DNA of 64,000 nt, from assembly GCA_025403435.1 (NCBI GenBank), contig CM046347.1, positions 27,678,183 through 27,742,182 of the forward strand. The letters are read 5' to 3'. The number at the start of each line of letters is the position of its first letter. Position 1 is the first letter of the stretch. The DNA is from Artocarpus heterophyllus. Taxonomy: Eukaryota > Streptophyta > Magnoliopsida > Rosales > Moraceae. Below are positions 35,681 through 46,576 of the stretch, one piece after another. The translations under genes and the position numbers were made by a program. The notes beneath the pieces were generated by a model. The model was not told where the DNA came from and ran no database searches. It was given only the letters and a program-made list of their open reading frames with translations.

Positions 35681-36643
35681 TTACAAAGAAGGGAAAGGTA
35701 AAGATATTACTTGAAAAGTGTTTTCCCATCTTTCTTCAGACTCCTGCTCTGATGGACAATCGTCAAAGAGCAGCTTTCTCCCATAGTAAGTGTCAAAAGA
35801 CACCACATATGGGTCTTGTGTAAACATGCCCTCAAGATTGGCAAAATTTGAAACTTTTAAATTCATGCAACTTAGACATATTTTATATTCTTGGTAGGTC
35901 CTTAAAAACAATGCTAGAGATAGTGGAGGAGGTGTTGGCCACATAGGATCTTGGTAAAAATCATCTTTGGTGAATTCTTGTGGCAATTGAGGTTGAGAAT
36001 CTAAGACTAAGGGTAATGATTGTTCCTGTTCTATAGCTAAGTCTTTATTCTTTTCCTTACATTCCTCTCCTAAAAGTTGCTCCTCAAAATAGGTGGGTTC
36101 TAAAGGTTCTTCAATTATTTCTTCCACACCTAAAGAATCAAGATGATATTCAAGCCTATCTAGTTCTATTCTTGCCATGGTTTCCATATATTTGTCTACA
36201 GTTTCTTCCAATGTTTCTAAGGTTTCTTCCAGATTCACCCTATTCGGGTCACTATATATTTCTTGCAATTCAAAATTTGACTCCAAAATTTTGGGTTGAG
36301 TTTCAGGCCAAGGTTTAGAAAAATTTGAATTGTTCTCCCAAATTAGATTGTTCCTAGAACTATTCAATCTCCAATAGTCATATTCGGCCATATCTTCCAA
36401 CATATAATAGGCTTCATCAATAGATAACTGGTAAAAAGTGGTGGTACCATTTCCTCTCTCTACCCAATCTCTTGTTTCAGGACTTAACCCATTTATGAAA
36501 ATTTCTAAAGGATAATCCTTAGAAAAACCATGGTGAGGATATTAATCTAGCAGGTCCTTAAATCTCCACCAAGTATTATAAAATGGTTCTAAGTGTTGTT
36601 GGGAAAAACTTAAAATGAAATGTTGATGAATTTCCCAAATCAT
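35681..36643 (-). pseudogene. ATH-3 gag-like ORF with acidic C-terminus, one stop
   Basis: From an ATG at 36643 the minus strand encodes an Athila-type gag core: FKDLLD, one TAA at 36542-36544 where a sense codon is expected, YPHHGFSKDYPLEIFINGLS, and IDEAYYMLEDMAEYDYW. About 180 further residues are rich in Glu and Asp and match no retrotransposon domain I know. Apart from the single stop the frame is open for 320 codons. The first Met inside the open part is at 36403 (240 residues). The N-terminal part of a normal Athila gag is missing. This is the only coding capacity of the element. Confidence 0.75.
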
Positions 36644-37089
36644 TTTTTTTTGTTTTATTTTTGGATTTTTTTTTAAAGAAAAAAAATTTCAAGCCGAATA
36701 ATGCTCAATTAATTAGATTCCTAGATCATTGGGGGGTCACAGTGGACACGCTTAGAATTCCCAACTTTCTTAGGCAAGGGTGTTAGCCTTATGGTTGTGA
36801 AATTGAATCCCAACGGTGGCCTTTTTGATAGAATCCAACAAATTTTACAACTACCCAAACTTGCAAAACAAAAGACGGGATGCAAAGCTTTTCTTTATCC
36901 AAAACGAATAAAGTAGTGAGTGAAAAGCATCCGTCCCTTTTTTTTTATTTTTTTATTTTTTAATTTTTTCTTCATAATAAACACACAAATTAAAAATGCA
37001 AATAACTAAAATAATATTTACAAAGGATAGGGATAGATTACTTACCTGTTTTTTCGTTTAATTCAACAATCTGACAAAGCAACGACACC
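36644..37089 (-). other. ATH-3 5' leader
   Basis: Non-coding, with T-rich tracts, between primer site and gag-like ORF. Confidence 0.6.
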
Positions 37090-37107
37090 TCCCCGGCAAT
37101 GGCGCCA
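37090..37107 (-). other. ATH-3 primer binding site (tRNA-Asp type)
   Basis: The minus strand reads TGGCGCCATTGCCGGGGA, one base from the typical Athila-group site, four bases from the LTR. Confidence 0.9.
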
Positions 37108-37111
37108 GAAT

Positions 37112-39384
37112 TGTTTGGTGGTAACGCCCCAAAAGATGTTTACTCTCAATAATAAACGGCGGACGTATGTAGTATAGAAAGATTGTCATATCCACAGGGA
37201 CGTGAAAATTTGTAACTCGAGAGATTGATAAAAATAAACGGTCAAAGAGGCAAGCAATTTTTGAAAGCAAAGTTTAAAATAAAAGAAATATTTTTGTGGT
37301 TTTTGTTTTATTTAATTCAAAATTTAAAGCATAAAATTAAAATGGTGAAGCTTTGAGAATCCCTTGTATGTTTCGTAACTGATATGGAATTTTAATTCTA
37401 ATAAATAATTACCTAAAACATTTGATTTATTATATCTTTTCTCATTAATTGCAAGCACATTTTAATAATTATATAGGTCAACTTAAATCGATAATATAGC
37501 AAGCCATAATGCAGTAAGGGTTTTTCTATAAAAACTAGCAAAATAATCATCTGTCACTAATGATTTGGTGCACTAATTATGAAAATTATAACCGCTGTCA
37601 CTCAATTATAATTAACATAATTTTAAGATAGAAAACATAATAACAAATCAAAATTAATATATTTTTATAGAATAAATTATTGCGTTAATTTCGGCAGCAC
37701 CTTGACTTATTAAATGGTCTAAGAATACACTATGCCATCCTCTGTCTACAATAAATCAAGAATAACCAAGCATTTACTGTGCCAGTCCATGTCTATAATA
37801 CAGCAGAAACTCAGCTTAATAAACGAGCATGACTTTAGTATTATTAATATTAATTATGCAACACAATTAAATTACATAAAGAAAGCATGACTGAATTTAT
37901 GTAAAAATTTGCAGCATAACAACAGTAACAATAATTATTAAAAACATAAAGATATAATTTATTCCACAAAAATATAAGCATTATAACACAGATATAGAGT
38001 AAAAAACCATACCAAAATACTATGCATACAAGATCATCTCTCTACCTCACCAGACTCTCTACACTAATTTAAGCATTATTTTATTATTTTTTTACCTAAA
38101 AGAGTTACTGCTGAGTTAGACTCAGCAGTAAGGAAAAGAAGAAAAAGGGCCAAAGGCCCGAAGGAGGTGTGTGTCCGTGATTGAAGGGGGAAACCCCCTA
38201 TTTATAGTGAAAACATTTCACTATTTCAGATTTTTTTATTATTTTTTTTCTTTTCTTTTCTTTTCTTTTTTCTCTTTTCTTCGGTAGGAGCAGGCCCAAC
38301 TTGCACTGAGATTCACGTGAACATAAAAATTTTCTCTGGTTCTGTAATGTTCCGCGTTATATGATATGCGAATTTTAGTTTGGAATCTTGTGCTTCGCAG
38401 GTCATGGCAGCACGAAACAGGCACAATTGGACCCGTTGAACGCGCTATCCAATGGCTGCCAGAGGCGTTCGAGAATGGGCCCAAGTGCGACTAGTGGGCC
38501 GAGATTTAGGACCGTTAGATCAGTCTTGGCATTCGCATCGAATGGCTGAGAGAATGGCTACACGTAGACATGACCGCATGAGATTTCACGCAGGCCGAGA
38601 TTCCCTCTGACTCTCTCTGCAGCTTTGTCGGCGCGTGTGATGCACGCGCCAATCACAGGTTGACACGTGGACTGTACCCTGAGATTTCACTGACGCACCG
38701 CGTGATGTATTGACATGTGTCTCTTCCTCAGACGGCTGAGATCAATCTGTCAGTTGATCCGGCGGTCCTTGTTACACCACGTGTCCCTCTGAATATTTTA
38801 AGGATTTTTTTATGCATTTGATGTCTGATTTTATCTGTTTTGGTGTCGTTTTGCTCTGTTTTTCCTCCAGATTTCAAATCTAAAAATCACAAATACACTA
38901 ATATTAATTATTTTACAAACATAATATTTACAAAAATATTAAAAATATTTATTTTACATTAAAACACACAAAAATAAATAAAAACTCCTAAAAATTCCAG
39001 TCTTTTACGGTTTGACACAGATATAATTTTTACGACTTGGAAATATTTTTAGAAATTACTAATAATATAATAAAACATATTTATAAACTTAAAACACACT
39101 ATCAAACACTCTAAAACTTAAAATAAAATAACCGCATTACTTTTATGGTTTTGACTATTTACAGACTAGAGACTTATTTAACACACCAAAAAGACTCTAA
39201 AAATTACTAAAAATTATATTAAACATAAAAACACACTAAAAATACATTTTTAAACACATTTACACACTAAGACACAAAAATACTTATTAACACAAAATGC
39301 TAATAATTAGAGGATTTAATGAGAAATAAAAGCATAAATAAATGATTTAAACCTTAGAAAATGTACACTTTTATAGTCTCATCA
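37112..39384 (-). repeat. ATH-3 5' LTR (2,273 bp)
   Basis: Partner of 31936-34202, starting TGTTTGGTGGTAACG and ending TCTCATCA on the plus strand. Same TATA box, microsatellite and G-box arrangement. Confidence 0.93.
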
Positions 39385-39389
39385 GTCTT
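39385..39389. repeat. ATH-3 target site duplication, right copy (GTCTT)
   Basis: Perfect match to 31931-31935. Confidence 0.92.
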
Positions 39390-40426
39390 GCAGGTTATTA
39401 CAGGAAATTTGTAAAGGATTTTTTGAAGATCACAGCGCCGTTGACAAGATTGATCAGGAAAAACGTCAGGTTTGAGTGGGATGAAGAATGTGAGCTTGCT
39501 TTTCAGGAATTGAAGAATTGGTTGACTTCAACCCCAGTATTGGTTATTCCTAGTAGTGACGAGCCATATGAGGTTTACACAGATGCTTTAGGACATGGAC
39601 TTGGATGCGTGTTGATGCAGCATGGACGCGTGGTGACGTACAGATCAAGACAGCTATGACCTCATGAGCGAAATTGTCCTACTCATGACTTACAGCTTGC
39701 GACGGTGATTCACGCACTGAAGATTTAGAGATGTTATTTGTATGGGGTGACATTTCAGGTTTTCTTCGATCATAAGGGTTTAAGGAACTTTTTCACTTAG
39801 ACGGATCTTAATTTGAGGCAGCGGAGATGGATGGAGTATATAGAGGATTATGATTCCGCTTGCAGTATCATCCCAGGAAAGCTAATGTGGTCGTAAATGC
39901 GCTTAGCAAGAAGTCTTTAGGGATTCTAGCTTGTTTGGCTCTTGAAGGTTGGAAAAGAGATGCGATAGTGAGCGAGTATGGACTATAGTATTATGAAGAC
40001 TATGATCGAGTTTTGGTGTACTATATGGAAGCGACCCCAACTCTTGTTCAGATGGTGAAGCAAAATCAGTGGCAGGAGCAGCATCTACGAGGGATTTGAA
40101 TGTGGATTCAGAACAGGGAGCAATTTGAAGAATGGAGAGTACATGCAGATGGATCGTTGTATTTCTGAGAGTGTCTCGGAGTTCCAACAATCGCAGAAGT
40201 CACGAAAGCCATTATGGATGAATCCTATAGGTCTTAGTTCACCATTCATCCAGGAAGCACAAAGATGTATTGTGATTTGAAGAGGCAATATTGGTGGAGA
40301 GGTATTAAGAAAGATGTTCGAGAGTACGTGGCCAGGTGTACGATGTGTCTCCAGGTGAAAGCCGAGCATCAGAAGCCTGCAAGCCAGCTTCAACCGCTTC
40401 CTATTCTAGGGTAAAAATGGGAGCAT
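39390..40426 (+). pseudogene. GYP-2 RT end, RNase H and integrase zinc finger, broken
   Basis: It continues the RT in frame (AGYYRKFVKDF). The RNase H has VYTDALGHGLGCVLMQHG in the open stretch 39423-39659, then stops and frameshifts through HERNCPTHDLQ and LRQRRWMEYIEDYD. The integrase zinc finger follows near 40240-40370 (HPGSTKMYCDLKRQYWW, CTMCLQVKAEHQKP). RNase H would digest the RNA strand of the hybrid; this copy is inactive. Confidence 0.8.
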
Positions 40427-41476
40427 TTGACGATGGATTTTCTCATAGGTTTGCCGAGGATGAAGCAAAGGCACGATACAATTTGGGTAGTGGTTGACAG
40501 GTTAATGAAATCGACGCATTTCATTTCGTTCAGGTCGACGTGTTCGAGGAAAGTTCTTGGGGAGTTGTATATGTATAATATAGTGAGATTGCATGGAGTT
40601 CCTTTGTCCATCACATCTAATCGAAGCACCAGGTTTAATGCTAAGTACTGGAGGAGTTTTCAGGAGGCTTTAGGTATAGATTTGAACTTCAGTACGACAT
40701 TTCATCCTCAGACCGATGGGCAGTCCGAGCGGCTTATTCAGATTCTTGAGGACATGTTGTGTGCTTGTGCGTTAGACTTCGGCGGGAATTTGAAGAAATA
40801 TTTGCATCTAGCAGAATTCGTGTACTACAACAGCTATCAGGCAAGCATTGGTATGGCACCATTTGAGGCATTGTATGGGCTGCCATGTAGGTCATCGGTG
40901 TGTTGGACAGAGCCGGAAGATAGGGTTATTCTTGGGCCAGATGAGATTCGTGATAGTAACAAGAAAGTCTCCATAATTCGAGATCGATTGAGAGCAGCTC
41001 AGAGTCGACAAAAGAGTTATGCTGATAGGAGACGTCAACCCTTGGAATTCACGGTAGGGGATTTTCTTCTCTTGAAAGTATTGCCTCATAAACGTATTAT
41101 GCAGTTTGGAGTGAGTGGAAAGCTTGCACCGAGATATGTTGGATCGTTCGAGATCACTCAGCGTGTTAGTGTGGTTGCTTATTGGCTCGACCTTCCACCT
41201 AAACTTTCTCATGTTCATAATGTGTTCCATGTGTCGATGCTTAGGAAGTGTCCGCCTGAGCAAAGTAAGGTAGTTTCATTTCATGATGTGCAGGTTCAAG
41301 AAGATACGACATACAAAGAAGTGTCGATTCAGATTATCGATCGAAAAGTTATTAGTTTACGTCGTCGAGATATACCGTTAGTAAATGTCGTGTGGCAGCA
41401 TCACGGGGTTGATGAAGCCATTTGGGAGTTAGAGTCGAGCAAGCGGGAGTTGTATCCCCATTTGTTTTGCTTCTGA
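40427..41476 (+). CDS. GYP-2 integrase core with GPY/F-type and chromodomain-like C-terminus (ORF intact, enzyme probably dead)
   Basis: This open frame of 349 codons starts at an internal Met and is preceded by a stop at about 40411. It holds MDFLIGLPR (first catalytic Asp, residue 3), WVVVDRLMKSTHFI, then ITSNRSTRF where the family has SDR, so the second catalytic Asp is Asn, and HPQTDGQSERLIQILEDML with the catalytic Glu. A GPY/F-like module follows (GKLAPRYVGSFEI, near residue 230), then a chromodomain-like tail (RDIPLVNVVWQHHGVDEAIWE, near residue 310). Such tails steer chromovirus insertion to marked chromatin. The longest intact pol piece in GYP-2. The Tekay/Del branch is the likeliest home, judged by tail sequence only. 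Confidence 0.85.
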   Translation: MTMDFLIGLPRMKQRHDTIWVVVDRLMKSTHFISFRSTCSRKVLGELYMYNIVRLHGVPLSITSNRSTRFNAKYWRSFQEALGIDLNFSTTFHPQTDGQSERLIQILEDMLCACALDFGGNLKKYLHLAEFVYYNSYQASIGMAPFEALYGLPCRSSVCWTEPEDRVILGPDEIRDSNKKVSIIRDRLRAAQSRQKSYADRRRQPLEFTVGDFLLLKVLPHKRIMQFGVSGKLAPRYVGSFEITQRVSVVAYWLDLPPKLSHVHNVFHVSMLRKCPPEQSKVVSFHDVQVQEDTTYKEVSIQIIDRKVISLRRRDIPLVNVVWQHHGVDEAIWELESSKRELYPHLFCF

Positions 41477-41510
41477 ATTAATATGTAAATTTCGAGGGTG
41501 AAATTTCTTT

Positions 41511-41524
41511 TAGGAGTGGAGAGT
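41511..41524 (+). other. GYP-2 polypurine tract
   Basis: TAGGAGTGGAGAGT directly before the 3' LTR. Confidence 0.75.
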
Positions 41525-43640
41525 TGTAACGCCCCGAAATTAATTTAAGATATTAGAATGTAAAATGGTGGATTAGTGTGCCGTGATAAATATTTTAAAA
41601 TTAATTTGATCATTTAATGAAATTTTGGGTTTAAAGTTGTTTTAGTGATTTTAATGATTTCAAATTTGTTTTTAATTATTTTAAATGTCATTTTGAAACT
41701 TTAGGACACAACAATTTGTAAAATGTCAAATATATTCTGTTTTACAAAACCGTAGGCAGAACACAGTTTTCGTACAGTAAAACTGCCTACTATTTCCCTC
41801 TATTTATTCTCTCTCCTCTCCCTCTCTTTGACTCACTCGCTCTCTCTCTCTTTCTCCTGTGCGCTCCTCTCTCACTCTCACTCTGTCTCTCTCTCTCTAT
41901 TTCTCCCAAAATTTTTGAATCAAATCAAGCTCAAGCTTCAAGTCTTGGTGGATTGAAGGCTCGGAAGCGTGATTGACCAACCAAAAACGTGATTTGAAGC
42001 TTGGATTTAAGGTTAGTGTTGAAATTTTTAAACTTTTTCAAATTTTCAATTTTTCATGCATTTTTGAAATCTAAGCTTGATTGAGCTTAGGAAAACCTTG
42101 ATTTGAGTTGAAGGAACTTAGAACAACTAGGATCTAAGCTTTGTTTGAAGAAAAATGTATTCGATTCAAGATTTTTCATTTTTCCTCATTTTTCTCTAAT
42201 TTCAGGATTTTTCAAAATCATTATGTAAATCTTGTTTAAATTGGTTCAAAAGTGTCCTATTATGTTTTTCTATCATCTATGATTGTTTTCCATGCCTGAG
42301 ATTTGAGAAAAACAGGTTAAAATCAAGATTTGGGGTTTGGGAGACCCAAAAACCCGTGCTTGAAATTTCTAAAAATTTTCCAAATCGGAAGGCCAAACTT
42401 CGTGTTCGGCAGGCCAGATTCAAAGGATCGACAGGCCGGATTCAAAGGATCGGCAGGCCAGATTCAAAGGATCGGCAGGCCAGATTCATTTGTTTGGCAG
42501 GCTGAACCTAGAGAAGTTCGGACGACCGGACATGGTCCTCCGGTAGGCCGATCGAACAACGGCAAGTTTTGTGATTTTCACGTGTTTTTACCATTTTGAA
42601 CCCCAATTGAAACCCCAATTTTATAAAATGATTTTAAAGATACAAATGGCACACTAAGACACCATGAAATAGTTTAGCAATGTAGACCTAGTTTTATTTA
42701 GGGTCATTCGTGGTTCCGTGGAGCTAACGTATAGCGGACCGGGATTACAGTATAGGGCACCGACATGAGTATCGAGGTAGGACTTCTACCCTTTCTTTGG
42801 TAACCCAGTTTCAAATGATTTGGCCTTAAAAAGGGTTTTTATCAAAATGTTTTAACGTTTGATTGAAAAAGAAATTTTATCGGTTAATTTTTATAAAGCG
42901 TGGACTGAGATGAACTTCATAATGTATGTTAATGAAAACATCTGGTAATGGACTCTGAATAATTATAGAAATGAATATCAGGGCATGATGCCATATCAGA
43001 GATCGGGTTGTGTAGCGATTGACCTTAGGGGCAGGTCCCAAAACCCAGCTAAGCCACTACGGTGGTGTTATTCATATGGCTTGCCTAGGAAAAGAAAATG
43101 ACGATTTCTCTGGTCGACCAAATAATCCTTTTCTTATGTAATTCCTGATTAATGGTATTTTCTTTTAAGATTAAATGTTTCTTAAAATATAGTCCTACTG
43201 AGCCTTTCGCTTATGTTTTACTTGTTTTTAAATTTTCCCCCCTCTAGGTGGATTTCCGCTTAGGTTCAGGGAGGATTCTTCAGACAGGACTCTGGAGCAG
43301 TAGAAACACCTAGTAGGTTGTTTAAATTATAATATCAAGGCATGTAACATTTAACTTTTTCCTTACTTGGACTGTAGTTGTATTACTATATTGTCAGTAC
43401 ATATGTGTGCACAAATTGTGGGTCAGTGGGACCCATACTCACATCTTTTATTACTTTATTATTTACTTAATGTTTGCCACAACGTTCTTATTTGTTTAAT
43501 GAATATAAGTGCTTCAAAAATTTCCATATTTTCATAATTAAAATTAAAGATTTAAACCCTTTAAACTCATGTTTTTAATTAAATTTTCATTAATTAACTT
43601 AATAATCACCACGTCACCTCCCGTACTGCGGGGCGTGATA
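41525..43640 (+). repeat. GYP-2 3' LTR (2,116 bp)
   Basis: It starts TGTAACGCCCCGAAATT, ends GGCGTGATA and pairs with 26997-29160. It holds a CT microsatellite near 41812-41905 and a motif cluster at 42384-42556. Small indels separate it from the 5' copy, for example near 42680 and 43110. Confidence 0.92.
42384..42556. repeat. GC-rich motif cluster in GYP-2 3' LTR
   Basis: Seven or eight copies, including three close repeats of GATTCAAAGGATCGGCAGG-like units at 42417-42485 not present in that number in the 5' LTR. The array has therefore changed in length since insertion. Confidence 0.8.
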
Positions 43641-43645
43641 GAATA
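43641..43645. repeat. GYP-2 target site duplication, right copy (GAATA)
   Basis: One change from GAACA at 26992-26996. Confidence 0.75.
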
Positions 43646-45273
43646 ACAGCTCTCCGAGGAGTTTCAGAGTTTCACTAGCAGAGTACTCACTCTAGATTTC
43701 TCAACTGGTCTCAATAACAATAAGTCTCACTCCACTTTTATAGAGGTTGGGCCTAGGGGTCAGTCTTATCAGATAAGGCCTCGAAAATTCAAATTAGAAT
43801 CAATATTAGATCAAAAATCGCGTCTAAAAATGCATGATTAGAAATCATTTGGCCGGCAAGCCGAACTAGCAGATCAGCCCGCTGAACTTACTCCATCGAC
43901 AGGCCAAACCTGAAGACCGACCTACCGAACTTATGATTTTTTATCCCTGTAAATCTTTTTTTCCAACTCGAGATTCTAGGGATAGAGCCTCAATTCTAAT
44001 TCAAATAAATCAATAGAAAAGTTATCTGATTAAAACAGTCATATCTAGATAATCTCTATGAAAATAAATATTCCTGATAATTCAACAATTTTATCTTGAA
44101 TTAATTTTCACAAAACTAATTCATCCGATAAACAGACATGAATTATCTGATCCTATCAAATTTTCAACCAATCTAATAATTTAACACAAGTCACCAATTA
44201 TTAGAAAAAGCATGCCATATCGTTACAGGATTTATTATGAGCTAACAAAGGGGACCTAACGGACCTATATAGTTCAAGCTCTCGATAATTATGAAACCCA
44301 ATATCCCAGATATACATTTTATAATTATCAACTCCAACGCTACTCCACTAAAAGCTCAAAGTTGCACTCTCATACTATATAGAATTACAAAGCCCGTATA
44401 GCTAAGTCTCCATGACATATCATAATGTGTCGTATCCCCATAGGATTATCCATAACCAGCTTAAGAGTAAATTATATTTTACCTTCTTGATTATGTTTAT
44501 CTTATGTTCCATTATCTCTCCATCGAAAAACTTACCATCTAAGGACAATATACCATTTGGTTACACCTATGTATCCAAATGGTTGAGCATTTCAGTTTTC
44601 CAATTACAGGATAATGCATATAAAGAGAACATCATCTACTCCTAAAGAGGAGCTATCTATGAATAGCAGGTCTACGCTATCAGGAGTCATTCCTCCAACG
44701 TACTGGCATGCATTCCAACATAAAATATCGATGTCACCTTTGGTACATCAAAAGACATAAGTCAAGACAACGGGCCCACTATTCATCTTAGGATTAACAA
44801 ACAATACATATCATTGTCTAAAGTGAATCGATTTGCCAAGACAGAATTATTAATAGAAATCAATTCACTTTATGTCCCGATCTAACACATCGTCATCCAT
44901 GATAATATGCCAAAGTTCTTATTCATAGAGTCCACCTCTAATGGCTAAGACAAACTATCTCCTGTTAGGGATATAGACAACATAACAATCTTTGTATAAA
45001 TAAAGCACCCAACTTTATTCCCTCAATTGCGGATCTTATGATTTAGACCGTCACCTTTAAAATCATATCTTCTACATAATCTGTCCATCATATGCCTAAT
45101 TCTAAAGGTTTAGACCAATAGTCTCAGACTTTTGTTTGCTTATCATACATTCAACAAATATAAACGTAAAGAGGACAAGATTTGGTATATAAATAATAAA
45201 TAAATTCTTTATTGATAAAATGTCTCTAAAAACATATTACATTTTTTACTTCTTAGGGCTTATATATCTAACA
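43646..45273 (-). repeat. COP-2 3' LTR, second part
   Basis: It continues the LTR from 26996 and ends TCTAACA at 45273 beside the polypurine tract ATCTCCCAC (plus strand). It holds a TATA box (43735-43744) and motif cluster. The ORF at 44412-44645 is non-coding LTR sequence. Confidence 0.88.
43849..43930. repeat. GC-rich motif cluster, COP-2 3' LTR
   Basis: Four or five diverged copies upstream of the TATA box, as in COP-1. Confidence 0.7.
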
Positions 45274-46236
45274 ATCTCCCACTTGTGCTAAGTGATAAAT
45301 ATGACAAATCTCGCATCCCAATAGCTTCCACATGCCTCTCAAAAACTCTCGTAGTTAGTGTCTTCGTGAATGGATAAGCTAAATTGCCCTCGGATGCAAT
45401 TTTGCAAACAACCACATGCACGCCCTCTATGAAGTCCTTTATCATACGATACTTCCAATCAATATGCTTACTTTTCTTGTGAAACCTTGGTTCCTTTGTA
45501 TTAGCTACCACCGCACTGTTATCACAATACAGTACTACTGACTTATCTATATCAGGAACTACCTCAAGATCCCTAAGGAACTTGCGAAGCCAAACTGCTT
45601 CTGTCGAAGCATCACTAGTTGCCACATATTCAGCCTCTATCATTGAATCCGAAGTGCAATCTTGCTTCAGACTTCCCCAATTGATGGCACCACTGCCCAG
45701 AGTAAACATAAAACCAGAAGTTGATCTCCTCGAATCCAAATAAGATTGGAAATCTAAATCAGTGTATCCTAGAGGAATTAAGTCCTCACCCAAATGCACA
45801 AGCATATACCCTCGAGTCCTTCTTAGGTTCTTGAAAATACGTGTGACTGCAACCCAATGGTTTAGTCCCAGATTCGCTTGAAATCGACTTACAATCCCAA
45901 CCGTATAACAAATATCCGGTCATGTGTAAAACATAACATACATGAGACTATCCACTGCTGAAACATACGACACTTTCTCCATGTATTCTCTTTCTTCCTT
46001 AAACTTTGGAGAGTCTTTCTTAGAAAGAGTAATTCCAAATCTAAATGGTTGCCCACCTTTCTCGGAATCCTACATTGTAAACTTCCTAAGAATCTTATCC
46101 TATGTAGCTGGCCTAGGACAAAGCTATCATTTTGTTCTTCTTATCCCCAAAAATCAGGATATCGAGAACAAAATTAGCCTCACTCAAGCCCTTCATGTCA
46201 AACTGCTTAGTTAACCATAATTTGATCGATGACAAT
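45260..46236 (-). pseudogene. COP-2 RT C-terminal part and RNase H
   Basis: The open frame 45260-45805 holds the copia RNase H (LGYTDLDFQSYLDS, IEAEYVATSDAS, YCDNSAVVAN) and the element's true C-terminus with VFERHVEAIGM. It even runs into the first bases of the LTR. Upstream to 46236 the RT C-terminal region is broken by indels and stops. The TRIM insertion at 46237 separates it from the YVDD motif region. Confidence 0.8.
46232..46236. repeat. TRIM target site duplication, left copy (ACAAT)
   Basis: Perfect match to 46577-46581. Confidence 0.9.
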
Positions 46237-46576
46237 TGATGTGTCCCACATCGGTTAGAGAGGGTGGTCTTGGGTGTTATATATATGGGTTCACAATCCT
46301 CCCCTCACGAGCTAGCTTTTAGGGTGGAGTTAGGTGGGTTCATATCATATGGTATCAGAGCCAAACCTCTGTTGGTCGGTGGGCGCATGTACAAAGGTTC
46401 CCTGCCGCTCGTGCGGGTTAACGACGGAGTTGGCACGAGGACGTGCAGTCTAAAGGGGTCGGGAATGATGTGTCCCACATCGGTTAGAGAGGGTGGTCTT
46501 GGGTGTTATATATATGGGTTCACAATCCTCCCCTCACGAGCTAGCTTTTGGGGTGGAGTTAGGTGGGTTCATATCA
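46237..46576 (+). mobile_element. TRIM-1: 340-bp terminal-repeat retrotransposon in miniature
   Basis: Two direct repeats of 111 bp (46237-46347 and 46466-46576) start TGATGTGTCCCACATCGG and end ATATCA; I find one difference between them (A/G near 46321 versus 46550). Between them lie a primer site TGGTATCAGAGCC (46350-46362), 118 bp of non-coding sequence, and a purine tract AAAGGGGTCGGGAA before the second repeat. The perfect ACAAT duplication flanks it. It has no coding capacity and would be moved by another element's proteins. The ORF across it (46264-46623) is spurious. The GC content differs from the host copia element. Confidence 0.93.
46350..46362 (+). other. TRIM-1 primer binding site (tRNA-iMet type)
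   Basis: Perfect TGGTATCAGAGCC, two bases after the first terminal repeat. Confidence 0.9.

Larger units (their letters stand above)
31936..39384 (-). mobile_element. ATH-3: short non-autonomous Athila-like element with a gag-only ORF
   Basis: 7,449 bp with TG...CA ends, two LTRs of about 2.27 kb, a tRNA-Asp-type primer site, a polypurine tract and a perfect GTCTT duplication. The 2.9-kb internal region holds one gag-like ORF and no protease, RT or integrase, so it would depend on proteins from another element. It is the innermost and hence a late insertion of the nest, and its LTRs look very similar to each other. Confidence 0.92.
26997..43640 (+). mobile_element. GYP-2: Ty3/gypsy chromovirus-type element, interrupted by ATH-3
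   Basis: The plus-strand element has LTRs 26997-29160 and 41525-43640, an iMet primer site, gag, protease, RT, RNase H, integrase and a chromodomain-like C-terminus, so it has full-length architecture. ATH-3 sits in the RT. Gag to RNase H is broken, but a 349-codon integrase frame remains open. Confidence 0.93.
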
